In this document: positions 48,701 to 62,370 of the stretch, piece by piece | How positions within the stretch are numbered: position 1 is the stretch's first letter | Layout: each line of letters starts with the position of its first letter | From: Theobroma cacao | Lineage: Eukaryota; Streptophyta; Magnoliopsida; Malvales; Malvaceae | Length of the DNA stretch: 64,000 bases | Direction: 5' to 3' | Assembly (NCBI RefSeq): GCF_000208745.1 | Contig: NC_030850.1 | Span: 8,877,536-8,941,535 of the forward strand | Translations under genes and position numbers: made by a program | The notes under the pieces: model-generated | The model's input: the letters and a program-made list of their open reading frames with translations, nothing else | The model's database searches: none | Told to the model about the DNA's origin: nothing

Positions 48701-51700
48701 TGTAATTTCCAGATTTTATCAAAAGAAGTCTTATAAATGCGTCATGAGTGCTCTAAAGTTTTGAAATAGTATTGGACTTTAGATGTAGCCCAATAGCATG
48801 TTTAGTGTTAGTTTTATATCTTGCAGTCGTAGGTTAGTCTATTTATATATTCTTACATTTCTTATTTTAGCAGACCAGATAAGAGTTTTGCTCAGAGGTC
48901 AAACTCCTATGGGATGGGACTGCTTAATGAAACACATGGTTAGAATCCCAAGGTATAACCTCTTCTCCTTAGACAACCTGCTCATAAACCTAGAAGCTGT
49001 CATCTTCAGAAAACCCTAATATCCCTTCAAACCATACTGCCAAAGCACCAAAATACCCTATTTTCCTCAACCACACAGCCTCCAATCAAGCTTCTTCACC
49101 TACTTCCAATCAAGAACACAAAACCTAACTCAATTATCTTAACTTGAGTTTACAATGTGGTCCACACTATATTCTACCCACTAATAAGATACACGTAAAC
49201 TTATTCCGATATTACACCCTTTTATAGTTGGTGGGATACTACCCTAAGTACAGAAGTCCAAGAAGTAGGCTGGACTTAAACATCAAATTAACAGCTACTT
49301 CTTTTGTCATGACCTGCTGGTGCCTAACTTCATGACCAGGCCTGGCCTTTAAAAGAAAAGCTAGAAATCAAGCCAGCAATCAAACTGCCACAGACTCCTT
49401 TGTTATTTTAATAATGCTATAAATAATCATTAAATTCAAATTAATAATAAAACTCAATTATCTCCACAAATGTTGCTAATGTCACCTTTCAATTTATAAT
49501 CAAGGAACTTTTTTCATCAAACCAATGCAAAGTTGAAGCTTTGCCTTAGAAGTGGATCCCATAACTTCAGCTTTCGAGAAACCAAATGTGTCTCCTCAGA
49601 ACTTTGTTTCAAAATTGGGAGAAAAAAGAAGTCTTTGGATAAGTAATGCTTTCCATTTAAGTGGATTTGTCAAATTTGGAATTGAATGCTACTGGATGTT
49701 CCATTCCAGAGTTTTGTTAGATGTGCACTGATGCAAACAGCTAATTAAGTGGAAAAGTGGTTGAGAATTCACTATGCTGTAAAAATCCGAGCATAATCAT
49801 TCAGTTTTAGTCAGCATAATGCAGAGCCATAAAGCAAAAGGGAAGAGTAATGGTCCTGATGGATAATGGACAAAAGAAAGCAATGAGAGGGGAAAAAAAT
49901 AAGTTGACAAAGAAGGCAATAAAGGACGGAAAACCATATTAAAGGCAACTACAGGAACTAGAACAATAAAATCATATGCTTTCAAGCATAATACACTAAT
50001 AACTACAAAAATTATAGCAGTCCCACCAAATTCTTTCCTCATTCATATGGAATTTCCTTAACCAGTTAAGACAAGTCAAAATTAAAATTTCAAAATTATA
50101 TTTATATTACATGCATGTGATTGAACATACATAAAGCTTATGATTAAAATTTTCGCTTACCCAGCTCACAAACCACTGTTTTACATATATTATCCAATTC
50201 AAGAACCAGTCATAGTACTACATCCATGCTCGTGTACTCAATTAATCAAGGTTCTGCAGAATTGGATCCAATGTACCATCCCACAGATAACAAAATTATT
50301 AAACCCAATCAAATTACTGAAACCTTTTGTGCAGCTAGAACCACAAACAAAGATCCAGAATAAAAATATGCTATGAAAGACAAAAGTAATTTCAAATATA
50401 ATTTCTTTGACTTATGCATCCAACTCAACCAATTGTCAAAAGATGAAGAGCCCCAATCCAAGAATATGGCTACGACAACCTCAAACCAACTGATATGAAA
50501 TAACACTACTTAATATTCACTCTCAAATGCAAGCTTAACTAAGACAACAGCTGCTAATATAGACTGTTAAAACAGCACAACAAACAACCTAGGCTAATAT
50601 AACATGTGATGAAGCAAACTATCAGCATCCCCCAAATACAGCTGATCCTAATGTCTTAGCAGGCATAAGTCCAATGATTGAGAAGCTTGGGAGCTTGACT
50701 ACGCTTCATTTGTTGCTTGGGTCCTAAATTTGACTAAATTTTTCCAATTCTTATTTTGTTCTGTTTTCTCATGTTTTAAGTGTCAAGGGTATTTTTGTAA
50801 TTCCTAGTTTGCTGAAAATTACAGGTTTTGAGCTGTCTTATTATGTCTTTCCCTCGGTTTTTGGGCTCTTATTTTAGTGTAGCTGTTGCTTTAAGTAAGT
50901 TTGTCAGTTTCCCAATTGTAATCTTAAGTATTGATAAGATTCTATCAGTGCCAGTTCTTCTTGGACTACATATAGAGGTCTATATACATGAATGTAATCA
51001 TTCTATTGAGATATAGCAGAACTTCCAGCATTGTTGCTCTTGTTATTGTGTGATGTGATCAATCTTAGGTGTCACTGGCTAAGCAACGCTAAGCGTGAAG
51101 CTTAGGGACTCCTTTATTCAATTTTGTCTATTTTCTCAAGAACTCAAATCTGAAACTACCAAAAGACTTAATCATGTAGCTGCGTAAATGATGGAGAATG
51201 GAAAGGAGATGTTTGAACTAAGTTTCTAGCTTGTAATTTTGTTATAACTTTTTAGTTCGATTGTCACCATTATATAGATTTAGGTTATTTTGGCTATTTT
51301 ATATTAACAAGCTTTGCTTATTTTCCAAGTGTCAGGGTTTTAAGGTTATATTTGGTATTTTCATTTTATTAGGCTTTAGGGTTTAGCTTATAAATATCTA
51401 TGTTATTATAGTTATCATTAGGTTTTGGATGATTAATCTTTGAGATTGAATATTGAGATTTTCCCCACTATTGATTCTTTCTGGTTTTCTCTTCACTAAT
51501 TCTTTTATTTATCTCCCCATTCCCTCTGTTTCTTCCTAATTGTTGCAACATATATCTGATTTCCCTCTAAATTTCTAATTTCTATCTCTTTCCCCTACCT
51601 GTTCTACATCACTACATCAACATGGCATCCCATCTACAACTATTTAATAATAAGTGCAGTGCCCAAAATGAATATAGGGTCACAAAATACGCAAACTAAT

Positions 51701-54700
51701 CAATAATAGGATTACACTACTCAACTTTTAGCATATACAAATTCAAAACACAAAAGGGCATGAGAGGAACCTGGAACTGGCAGTCCGCTGTTCAGCAATA
51801 ACCTTTCTTCGGCTACGACGCCAGAATGTAGTTGCGATGTTGGGTTCACTATGTGACAGACTAAGGGAGACAAACAAAAAAATAAAAAAATAAATAAAAT
51901 TAGAAATTTAATATCAAACATGCTGTAGCATACATATTTTTCAATCAAGCAGGTCTTTTACTTGTGAGAAATGTCCAGGTAAATATTACCTTAACTTCCT
52001 GTCAATCGAGGCGGAAGATCGTAGCATCATATTTCGCAACGAAGCACCAGTTATATTGGAAGACCCATCTAATTTCCGATGGAACTGAAGGTTCTCATCT
52101 TTTTCAGCACTGCCACAAACCAAAATGAGAATTATAACCATCTACTCATCCAAAAAAAAAGACAATAATAACTTTCTAAACATCTCCCAAGCATTTGTCA
52201 CCAATTACATAATGTTAAGGGAGCTCAGAAGGCAAGTTATATACAATTTCAGATTGCGTCATATGCCATCTGCTAACCTGTCAGGGTGGTCAACTTTATC
52301 AGAAAATCCGTAGAGAGGACTATTTGGCTCCAATGGTGAATCACAAGAGTCATTTTCAGCAGAATCACTCTCCCCTGCAGCTGATATATGGGTCATAAAA
52401 ATAGCTTTTGTTGATCGTGGTATCAACTGACCTGGAAACCGCATAAGATCAACCAGTAGCTCCACAGAATTTAACACAACTATCACAGACATATGCTTAT
52501 ATGAATCTGCACACTCAACAGCCCCATCATTTGGCAAACCCTGAAAGAATGACGTAGGAAAATTGGGCCACAGCCTTTCAGTTACAATTTGACATAGGCA
52601 ATCAAAAGTCTCTTGGAAAATCTTCTATTTGATTCAACTTAAAACTGATATACACTATGTATGAAAGATGAAATAGATCATGTAATCTAACCTAACAACT
52701 GAAGAGGGCGGCAACAAAAGAAAAGCTTACCACCATGAGCCTACTTTCAAGCCCTACAGTATCTGCTAAAACTTTAAACAAAATTGCCCGGGGACGACAT
52801 GAACCATGCTTTATTTGTCCCAGCATCTGGACACTTCTATTCTCAAACATGTCAGAGGTTTCTTCTAGTGCAGCTTTTGCTGGACTTTCCGCAGTTGGAC
52901 GTTTATAAAAATCAGATACCTAGGTAAATAGCAGGAGTTTAAAAAATAAATAAATAAATAAATAAGCATTTATTAACAACCAAATTAGAAATTTGATTAA
53001 AAAGATTAAATAAATGCTTACAATAGACTTCCAACAGGAATATTAGTCTGAAAGAGCAATGAGGAAGAATAAGAAGTTACTGTCTTGTCCCATTGTTCAA
53101 GGGTTAAAGTAGCCAGCTTTAGGCTCTTATTTATTTTATTCATGTTAATGCAGAGCACTGAAATTAAACAACATGCAGTCCTAAGAATTTACTCTATCCA
53201 TGTTTGGGAATTACTAAATTCCAATTTTGGAAATTTTACTCAAGAGATGTAATGTCCTTTCCATGTCCCAAACAAAGAACACCAGCATTTGGATGTGTAC
53301 CTTCTAGTCTCCAAAATTCTCTTATAAAATCTTTTTATCTCTGTTATAGGGCAGATTTATCTCTCATGCAAGTTTTCTTAAATTGCCCAAACTCTTTGGT
53401 AAACAAATACCGCTCAATACTTCAGCAAATATCAGTAGGAAATTGCCTGCACTGAAAGGGAAATAAATACACTTTTTTTTTTTACTATTACCAATATATC
53501 ACTAGAAGAAGGTGAAATATGTAAGAAGTGGTACAGTAGGAAATTCTTTTCACATGATATGGCAAATAGCATGCACCTAAAATAGCAAGTAACAACATAG
53601 ACAGATGCATCTAACTGCATGTTGATAATGACAATACAACAAAACTGTTAACAATATGAAATACAAACATGAGAACAGTGAAACAAGGGGGAAAAGAAAG
53701 AGAGGAAGAAGGGCTATAGAAAAAACAAATATCAAACTAATCTCACCAATCCGGCAATCTTTTTAATCATTGCAGGTGGATTTGAGTTCAATCCTTTAAC
53801 CAGTGCCGCAATCAACTGCTTCAGCATAGATAATTTTTTATCTTTCTCAAAATCCACAAGAATGATATCAGCTCTATAACCTTCTCCACCCAAAGCATGA
53901 AGCTCTTCCAATGTAGGAATAGTATCAAACATCTCCTTAAGCCTTTTATCCTGTCAATTTCAGGAAAAAAAAAATCTTTAATCCCAGGAGCAGTAATATT
54001 TAAACTTAAATAATAAACAAGAATAAATGGAATGATCTGCATGTTAGTGTTAGTTCACTAGCACACATATGAAGCATATATCATCCAAGTACCAGCATTG
54101 AAACAGACACAACAATATGATTCTGATTTCACAATTCCAAGAATCTACAGAATGCTTCTTGGAATTTCCTAGCCAATTTTATTTGGCAAGTGTAGAAAGC
54201 ATTCCCTGAATAAATAGTGATAAGTAATGAAAAATACATCAACAGAATGATAAAGGACAAGGAGGTTGCTTCTGTTTGTCCTTCAATTTGAACAAGACTT
54301 TACCCAATAAACACCTGCTAAACTAAAACTTCATACAGTTCTTACAAGTTAGCAACCATCGAGTCTTCCAACTGCAATTAATTCTATCTCTTTACACAAA
54401 GAAGTACAATTGTAAAAACCTTCTAATTTTGCTTCAGAGGGTTCTTATGAGTTAGTAACCATCAAGTCTTTGAAAAGCAATAACTTTCTCTTTAAAATGC
54501 CATTACATTTCCTCAGCATAGAAGCACAGTGAAGAATCAAATTCTAAAGCAAATTTCCATGCAAAAACTGTCTAGACTCTACTTTAGGTAGCAAACAATC
54601 AATCACAAGAGGAATACTGTCAATTACAATAGAAATCTTATAGATAGTAGACCAGATAGAACTGCTTAAAATTCAATTTTAGGTTTGATCAAATATCATT

Positions 54701-57700
54701 AAGTGCTCTGATTGTCATATAGATATGTGGAGCTAGAGCAAATATGCAGTTGGAAGCTACATAGCCAAGTAAAAAGTTCTCAATCTATACATTGGAATGT
54801 ATTAAAAAAAATTCAACATTCAATTTGTTAAAATAAAACACATAAGACATGGTCTAAATTTTTTGATGATGTAAATATGCTCTTTCATTCTTGAAAAAAG
54901 TAAAACTTTAAAATCTACTATCATCATAAATGATAATTTGAAATTTACAGCATTCCTCAATTGCTTATGACTTCACCGCAATCCCATATTACATCCAGTC
55001 AGATTCAATCCTGTGAACAACTTCCTCCTACATCTCTTCCCCATAAATAGAACTTAATTCCTTATAGATGACATATCCTCAGCATCAAAGGTACCATAAT
55101 AATTTTCCAAAAGCTATAGAAGTTTTCTTCCTTATTTGGAGTTCTTTAGAGATTAATCATCAGACATTAGATGACTCTGAATTAACTTTGTTACAAATTT
55201 CACCTCAATCCCCCTTGCCACAAATGATAGATTCCCCCATCCCCACTCTTTTGTTCTTTGGTGGAAACAAGCAGACCAAGCTTCCTCACAGCAGAAAACC
55301 ATCCAACCAAGTGAGTGAGGCAATTTGCAACGAAAACATTCTTCAGTGAAGAACCTCTGACTAAAACCTTACTTGAGTCACATTCTCTTTTTCATCTTGC
55401 TTAACCCAAAATCTTAGGATCATAATTTTGCCGTCATTTTAACAAAGAGCATATTCCTCCTCCATAACATCAGCAAACAGTATCCGGTAAATAAACCTGT
55501 GGCATCTCCATAATCAACTGGAAAAGGCCTTAATGAATCTATCAATAGCAAAAATCAGTTCATTTCTGACTGTATCACTGGTCTCATCCTAATGTCTTTG
55601 CAGCAATTTGTTGAATCCCACAACAGATCTCCTCAAACAGCCCATAATATTATGTGTTGCGCAACAAAAATGTCAGGTAAAAGGCATCGAAAGTCCCTCA
55701 ACCTTCATTTATATGTCAAACAAATTCCCCAACTTCGAATAACTCCAAACAAGTCTATAACTTTAAAGTCTAGCATTAATTTCTTTCCTTATGACATTAT
55801 TGATCTAAGTAGAATTTATTCTAAACTATGATGGTTTTAAAGTTATCACCTATATGCCTGAAAAGGGAACTCTACTTAAACCAATCAAGAAGCCTATCAT
55901 TAGTAAACAAAAGTCACTCAAGCCTTAACAGTTCTAACCATTATCCAAGTTAGATATCCCTATATAGCAAAATTACCAACTAACTTCATACATAACTACA
56001 CGCCAAGCTACATATCTATGCACAAACAAAAATACATAAGTAACTTCCATAACTCATCATATTGCATAAGTTGAACAAATAAATAATATTATATGATTCC
56101 TTAAGAACCTATCAAACAAGAGAGGAGATATTAGCAACAACTATGTATGGTAAATTCCATATTACAAGGGCAATAAAAGATGAACTGAAAACTAACCCCA
56201 CCTGCCCCCCTGCCCCCAAACAAAAAAAGGCACAGAGACTAGAAAACAGAAGGACAAGCAATCTTTAGTAGACTAGTTTCATTCTGGTGGACCAAAATCT
56301 CAATGCTATCAAAGGTAAAATTATTCCTTCACACACCATCTGGAAAAATAATAATTTGCTCACACTCAACGCAAAGCCAAACACACTGTCCTTTTGGAGA
56401 ATTGTAAGGGACGTCAAACTGAGACTTGCTACCAAGCTTTATCTTGTGCTCAAAACCTCTCTCATGTGGTCAATATCTAGCCACAATTTTTGGCATAACT
56501 TGAGTCACAATAAAAGTTTTAAAATATAACTCCACAAGCCCTTACCAAAAAACAATCAAGTGGAAAAACTTTCTGCATCATTCATTACCTTTGTGAATTT
56601 AGAACCAATAAACAATAACTCTTTCCTATTAAAAAGGTTATTTAGAATATGTTTGGCCCAAAAATGTTATCCCAGTAAATGTCCACCAGAAGAGAGCCAT
56701 ACGAATCCCAGACATTATTTTCAGCCCAAAGTTTTACATGATCTGCCCTTAAGACTAGAGGAGGCTGAAACATGTTCAAAAAAAGCCAATGATTCTCTAT
56801 CTTAAACCTGTTAAACTAACAATCATCAAACCTTGTCTGATATATTCACACCTCAACTTGGGCACTTACCTTTTGTAAAAAAGAAACTTCACAAGACAAT
56901 CTCAGCAATGAGGGAGCCATGGTTTTTCTGCAAACTTTCAGGAGGACATTTTGGTATTACCTTAAAAAATCAGAGAGTCAATGCCTACTTTCTTTAACAA
57001 TCTTCAGATCAAAAACCAAAGCCACAGTCAACTCAACTTTAAGAGCAGAAACAAAGTGCTTTTCAACTCAGTTAACTTTAGGGATTCCAATGGGAAATGA
57101 AAATGTAGAAGAAGTATATTCACAACCTAAAGCAGACCCATATCAATTTGACATTTCAACAGTTTTATCCAGAACAAGCATCAGCTGCCATAAGCAAGTT
57201 CTCAGACAAAAAGACAAATATTAGCTTCCTAAATTTCCACTAAATAAATACAACCATCCCAGAAATAAATGAAAATTCGTTACCTTCTTTTAATAGTTCT
57301 AGTTAAGTTTTGTCACAGCACCGTGATAACTTTACTACTTTCAATATAAACCAGAAGAGAAAAACCACTCGTCACAAGCTTAGCAATGAATTATGGCCTA
57401 TATATGGTTATAAGCAGCTATGAATGCTCACCAATGAACTTCTACTAATCAAAGGAACTTCAAAGTACAGCAACCTTATTTAAGTCATCTGACAAACAAG
57501 CTTAAGTACACTCTGTGGACACCTCAGTTTTCTACCTTTACCCAAGACCATCAGTAACATTGGGGCTTTGAAACAGCTCAGGCATCAGTGTGACAGCTTA
57601 GGATATGAGCCAATATAATGAACAAGTTTACCAGATGTACCATAACCTGATATGAGCCAATATACATTATCTCATCATATAGCCACTTTCTCTTCAACAA

Positions 57701-58497
57701 TATGACATATGCAACACCTTCTAAACATCACACAGATTTATAACCTGATGAAGCAAACCACTATTGCCCTATCACCTTAACGTCAATGAGATCTATAACT
57801 TAATCCATATTGGAGTCTTGACCTTCCAAGTATTTTTTGTAGTTTTAAACCACAAAATTATGCAATTGTCATGTGAGTGCAGATTGGACAACCACAACCT
57901 GGCTTGCAAAATCAAAGAATTTAACAATTCTAATTTTTTGCTGATAAATTAAGGATGTGGCAATTACTCAGATGAATGGTTTAAAGATGAAATTCTGTTT
58001 CAAAATTGATGAAAAGACACAAAATGCTGATAAATATTTATCTTTGAAAAGGAATAGAAAGCACTTGACAACAGTACATTGACTATAACTGCAAAGATAT
58101 AACAATTAAAATTCAGTACAAATAAGAATAAAATAACAGAGAAAGATGGAGAAGAAAGCAAGGACTTGTTATCTCAAGAAACTCAGGTTCAATACTTAAG
58201 CAGCAAGTATGGTAAGATTAGTCAGAAACAACATAATTCAATCCTCACCGGAATCACAGAATAGAAACCATTTGGAATTGGCTCAGAAAGCATTCCAGTG
58301 TTCCACAAAATCTGTGATGCTGTCTGAGATGACAATACATCTTGCTCAAAATTTCTAGGTGACTCCCTATTACTCAAACTCTCTTCATGAGAACCCAAAG
58401 AAACAGAACCAAATTTTTCAATAAAATCTGAAGACCACCATGTTGCATTAGAAGGCCCTTGCTCTGCTGGCCCTGCATCATCTCGTGTCTCCTCCAT
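39775..58497 (-). CDS. Raf-like MAPKKK with EDR1-type N-terminal domain
   Basis: Sixteen coding exons join in frame to 816 aa: 58497-58249, 53950-53747, 52919-52731, 52540-52278, 52109-51990, 51848-51771, 47697-47602, 47016-46930, 44841-44724, 43698-43398, 42010-41887, 41777-41758, 41514-41358, 40486-40198, 40042-39970, 39857-39775. Residues about 84-300 are the EDR1-type regulatory domain. A basic, Ser/Arg-rich linker follows (FWRRRSRRK near 375, RRIRRRSIS near 415), then a kinase domain from about 560. Kinase landmarks: Gly-loop GTRVGIGFFGEV, Lys587 in VAIK, HRDLKSAN with Asp683, DFG at 701-703 and GTPEWMAPE at 720-728. The GTPEWMAPE form is typical of Raf-like kinases. From memory it is closest to the Arabidopsis At3g58640/At2g31010 group; its substrate is unknown. 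All motifs are intact, so it is probably active. Confidence 0.95.
41758..41777 (-). other. 20-nt microexon of the Raf-like kinase
   Basis: Between the exons ending ISIL and starting ILFLGAC, the family always has about seven residues, S-R-L-R-H-P-N. The minus strand at 41777-41758 reads C CGC CTT CGA CAT CCT AAT G, preceded by CAG and followed by GTACTC. It restores both frame and protein. Without it the exon 11 to 13 junction shifts frame. Confidence 0.93.
47698..51770 (-). other. Intron 6 of the Raf-like kinase (4.1 kb)
   Basis: This is one of two very long introns. It contains non-coding sequence in plus-strand sense that looks like old retroelement or LTR material: for example 48550-49020, and 50640-51150 with a TTTAGTGTAGCTGTTGC stretch and a downstream TATATAGAGG-like motif. 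Termini and coding domains could not be identified. The short open frames here are not supported as genes. Confidence 0.5.
53951..58248 (-). other. Intron 1 of the Raf-like kinase (4.3 kb)
   Basis: This long intron lies between the short N-terminal exon (83 codons) and the first exon of the EDR1 domain. It holds many Ser/Thr/Asn-rich short frames on the plus strand (55068-57224) with no domain. The composition from 54900 to 57300 (C-rich, few Gs on the plus strand) differs from the flanks and may be a decayed insertion. Confidence 0.5.
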
Positions 58498-60000
58498 GTC
58501 CTTAAATGTTTAAAATGAAAAACCATATTCGCCCCTACTTCTCACCCCATAAAAGATCTTTTCAATCTAGGAATAGGTCTCAGGCAACAAAACATTGGAT
58601 GACAAGCTTCTTTTGTGTTGACTTGTTCGAGCTGGAGGCCATCAGACCTGCAGAGCATAAACTATTAGACCAAATAGGTAAACTGTTTAGTTCTGAATAC
58701 AACAATCATTGAAGAGTTTAGCACCCATTATCAAGGGGGAAACAACTACAAGCAAATGAGGAAAGCACACGAACCAAGACAGTTAAATGAGAAAGTAATG
58801 TACAATGAAAATCTCCTCAAACTTCTTCTAAAAAGCCTATGACCCAATTAAGATCTGAAAATATGCTCACATCCAGAATTTCTGCACATAATCACTTGTT
58901 CACAAGCACATCAGCCAGCATATCTAATAACCCATTTTTTCACCCAGATAAAAATCATCACCCATAGAATATTCAATATAAAACTCAATCACGCATATGT
59001 AATTAGCAAAATGATTCAGATGATCCATAGGCAGCCTCATATGACAATAGCAAAGTAGCAAACAAAAGGACCCTAAATGAACCCACTCATATCTAGCTAA
59101 ATTCTTATCCACCAAAAGAAGAAACTTAATGTCTTTAAAATTATATTCCTTCCAATATTGGGAAGTAATTGGAGTACCCTCAAGTGATTAATAATTTAAT
59201 GGAATACCAAAAAAAAAAGAATAAAGCTGAATAACAAAGAAAAGCAAATTTAGATCAAATTAGAAGATCTACGAATAGAAAACCTAAGTAGACAAATGCT
59301 TGCAACGAAGCAAAATCAGCAAGGCATTCTCAAAATTACACTTTAATCCCTCTCTTTTGGCAGTGATTATGCCAAGCAATTAATCTTTCCCTAATCAACG
59401 ACAATATCCAATCCAAACAAGAAACAAAGATTATTCAATCTTATATAGATTCTTTCTCAATCTTTAAAATTATAAAAAAATAAAAAGAAAAAAAAAAGGA
59501 GAATGAGAAAAAGAGAAACGGAAATGATTTAAATGAAAGGAAGAAAGCGAAAAAAGGATTTTACCACCAGCAGATCCGTGCATTAGAATCCCAAACCAAT
59601 AGCATTTGAATCTCAACTCCTCCCTTGGTGAATTAGCCCCATCTTTTTTCCATCACATTCTTCTACACAAACTCACCAGCCAGAAAGAGAAAGAAAACTA
59701 ATTTATTTATATTTATAGAAATAGAAAGGTAGATGAAAGTAGGGAAAATGAGAAATGTAAGCAAAAATCCAAATGAAAACCCCGAAGGAGAAGGGAACGA
59801 GGAAATGCAAGAGAGAGAAAATGAACGAGAGATTGGATTTTTGGAATTTAATGATAAATAAGTGTGTGTGTGTGTGTGTATTTATTTATTTATTTTGATC
59901 GATCGATGAAGAAAGCGATGGGCTTTTTCTTCTGAGTTTTCAGGAGAGAGAGAGAAGAGGGGGGTGGTGAGTCACGTGCAGCGGGATCTGGGGACCTCTC
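58498..60000 (-). promoter_or_regulatory. Raf-like kinase leader exon, leader intron and probable promoter
   Basis: The start-codon exon begins just after a TTTAAG acceptor-like site at about 58503. A donor GGTG|GTAAAATCC at 59564 on the minus strand closes a probable non-coding first exon upstream of it, giving a leader intron of about 1.06 kb. A G-box CACGTG lies at 59973-59978, close to where transcription should start. The transcription start itself is not determined. Confidence 0.5.
59861..59896. repeat. GT and ATTT microsatellites in the kinase promoter region
   Basis: A run of GT dinucleotides passes straight into ATTT repeats, followed by GATCGATCGATG. Confidence 0.9.
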
Positions 60001-61205
60001 CCCGACAGCCAGCTGGCAATAAGGTTGGCTCACCAACATCCACACCTTTATCCGCGTGAATCACCCCTCTCTTTTCTTTTTTTCTTTTTTCTTTTTTCTT
60101 ACATTTGTGTTTCTTGAACAAATTCTCTTGTTCTTTCCCATAAAAAAAAAGACAAATTCTATTGTTTTTACCAAGCAGAGGTTGGTTCCATCTAATTACT
60201 AGTACTAGTATCCAATAAGATAAGTAATAAAAGCTGCTACATATTTCATATTTAAACATTTGACTTAATTATTAAACATATAATTATTTTTGTTAACGCA
60301 TAAAAATTTGAAGTTTCCGGTACTGTAAATCAAAAAAATTAAAAGTAATTTATTTAATCCCCAAGCAAAACGAAGCGGCAGGAATTGTCGAATGAGCGTA
60401 CATGCCGAGGACCAAAAGGAGTCAATGGTCACAATCTCAAGGCCTTACGCAAGAGGAACAGGTCATGCACACACGCGTGGGGAAATTACATGGTCCATAT
60501 ATTTCTTTGGAGGCTTATGTCTCTTATGTTTTTGGTCCGCATAATAGGATTTTTTTATCCCAACATTAAAGTGACGTCCCGATTAGATATTTTTCCATGT
60601 GTTCTGATTGTTTCTTCGTCATTTCATATGAAAACAAAACCCACTTCGTATTGAAAAAAAAAATAATTTTATTGAACTATAATCTCGGTTATGTGTAAAA
60701 CATCAAATATATCATATTCTACAATGAAGTATATTATGACGCGTTGAACTTTTTAATACCAAAATTTGTTATTTGTATTGATAAAATATTTTAATTCAAT
60801 TACTTTTTAAAATTTAATAAAATAAATAGAATAATAACAAAGTTAAATAAAATTGAGGTGCAATAATAAAATTTGATATTGTTTCATAGTGTGGTGGCAA
60901 ATTTTATTCCATTGCTTAAAATTTTTAAAGCATTCAATTTAGAGTCAAAAACATTGTTGAATATGATATAAAAAATTAGATATTGATTTTTTTTTTACTT
61001 GACCAAAAAACATTAAATTTGATTGGATATTTCTCTAAATGAAATACATGAATTTTAAAGGTTTTAACTCTAATGATTACAAGAAAATGACATAAAAGAA
61101 GATTTGATTAATTAAAATAAATGCTTAATTATTTATATTGTTGTCAATAATGTTGATGTGAATAACTTAGGGATTAATATTTGATGCATTTACCTTATAT
61201 AAATA

Positions 61206-61343
61206 TCAGGTCACTAAATCTTGACACCTTATTGATGACATAAAAAAATAAAGTCCGTTTTCATTTCTTTCAAAATAATATCAATCTTTTAATTCCTTCA
61301 AAATAATACCTCATTAATAAGGTGATAGGATTTAGTGACCTAA
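61206..61343. repeat. Small inverted repeat, 33-bp imperfect arms
   Basis: The left arm TCAGGTCACTAAATCTTGAC (61206-61238) pairs with the right arm at 61311-61343 (ending GGATTTAGTGACCTAA), with a few mismatches. The spacer is about 72 bp. This is the size and form of a small MITE. Confidence 0.75.
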
Positions 61344-61897
61344 TAATATATAGAAGTTATATACTATTAAATATAGTATATAAATATTTTCTCATAACTT
61401 GCTTTCATATGCATGGTAAAATACAGGAGTAAGGGTGAGATAAGGTGTAATGAGAAGAAAAGAATGACTACAAGGACATTAGATAAAGTTGGTATATTAT
61501 CTAATTTTATAAAATATTTTACTATTAAAAATTTAATAAAAATTAACAATAATACTTGAAATTGAAAGGTATATTTATTATGTTTTATCTATTTACTAAA
61601 GAAATTGATTTCATGGTTATTTTCATCAATTGTTTATTTACTTATATATATTATATATAATATTGAAAGCATTATTATTTATATAAATAATTTTATATAT
61701 CGATTTTTAATGCATTAAATAAAAAATAAATAAAGTGAAGTAAAGAAGAACTATTATATAAAAAGAAAAAAGGATAAAAAACTACTAAGCAGAGCATTTT
61801 ATGTCATTAGTGCAAAAAGAAAAGAAGGACAAAATTGAAAAGAGAAAAAAAAGGGAAGAGGTCCAGTGCAAATTGTCCACGGAAACTCCTTCCTGAT

Positions 61898-61946
61898 GCA
61901 ATTGGGCTGCCAACTGCACTTGCAGTGCGGTTGGATTGACCAATCA
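61898..61946. repeat. Short GC-rich hairpin
   Basis: CAACTGCACT (61911-61920) pairs with AGTGCGGTTG (61924-61933) across a 3-nt loop. Pairing continues imperfectly outward through GGGCTGCC and GGATTGACC. Confidence 0.6.
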
Positions 61947-62319
61947 CGCCGCTGGAATCTTTGGCAAGCGGCAATTTCACGACATGATTGGTGCAATCGG
62001 TGCTAACGGCACTGAAGGGTCTACCGAACGGGAGGGTTGCAACCAAAATAAATTTGCAATATCCATCGGTATTCTTTTTCTTTTTTCTTTTGAAATTAAA
62101 GGGCCATTTTTTGTCTTTTTCATTTCCTTTTACACTTGTATGAATTTGGCTATATTAAAACTACGGTGACAACATCTTAACTAACAACAGCACTAAAATT
62201 AAATAGATTACGTTTCAAATTTGAAGATAGAAGGCGACCTTTTCCTCTAACTAATTTCTGGTTTGAAACGTAGATTCTAATGCGAAGCATCTTTTTCAGG
62301 TTGAAAACCGAAAGGAGAG

Positions 62320-62370
62320 AGTATTTTGGACTTTGTCGGTCAACCCAATCAGGACAAAGTCCAAAATACT
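62320..62370. repeat. Perfect 18-bp inverted repeat with 15-nt loop
   Basis: AGTATTTTGGACTTTGTC at 62320-62337 and its exact reverse complement at 62353-62370 flank a 15-nt loop. No T-tract of terminator type and no neighbouring gene explain it. Confidence 0.95.

Noticed and set aside
55068..57224. Several plus-strand frames of 79-101 codons in kinase intron 1
   Set aside because: Ser/Asn/Thr-rich translations without motifs, separated by stops. Probably decayed insertion or chance.
60385..60654. 89-residue plus-strand frame upstream of the kinase promoter
   Set aside because: It has no recognisable domain, and its composition is consistent with chance in intergenic DNA.
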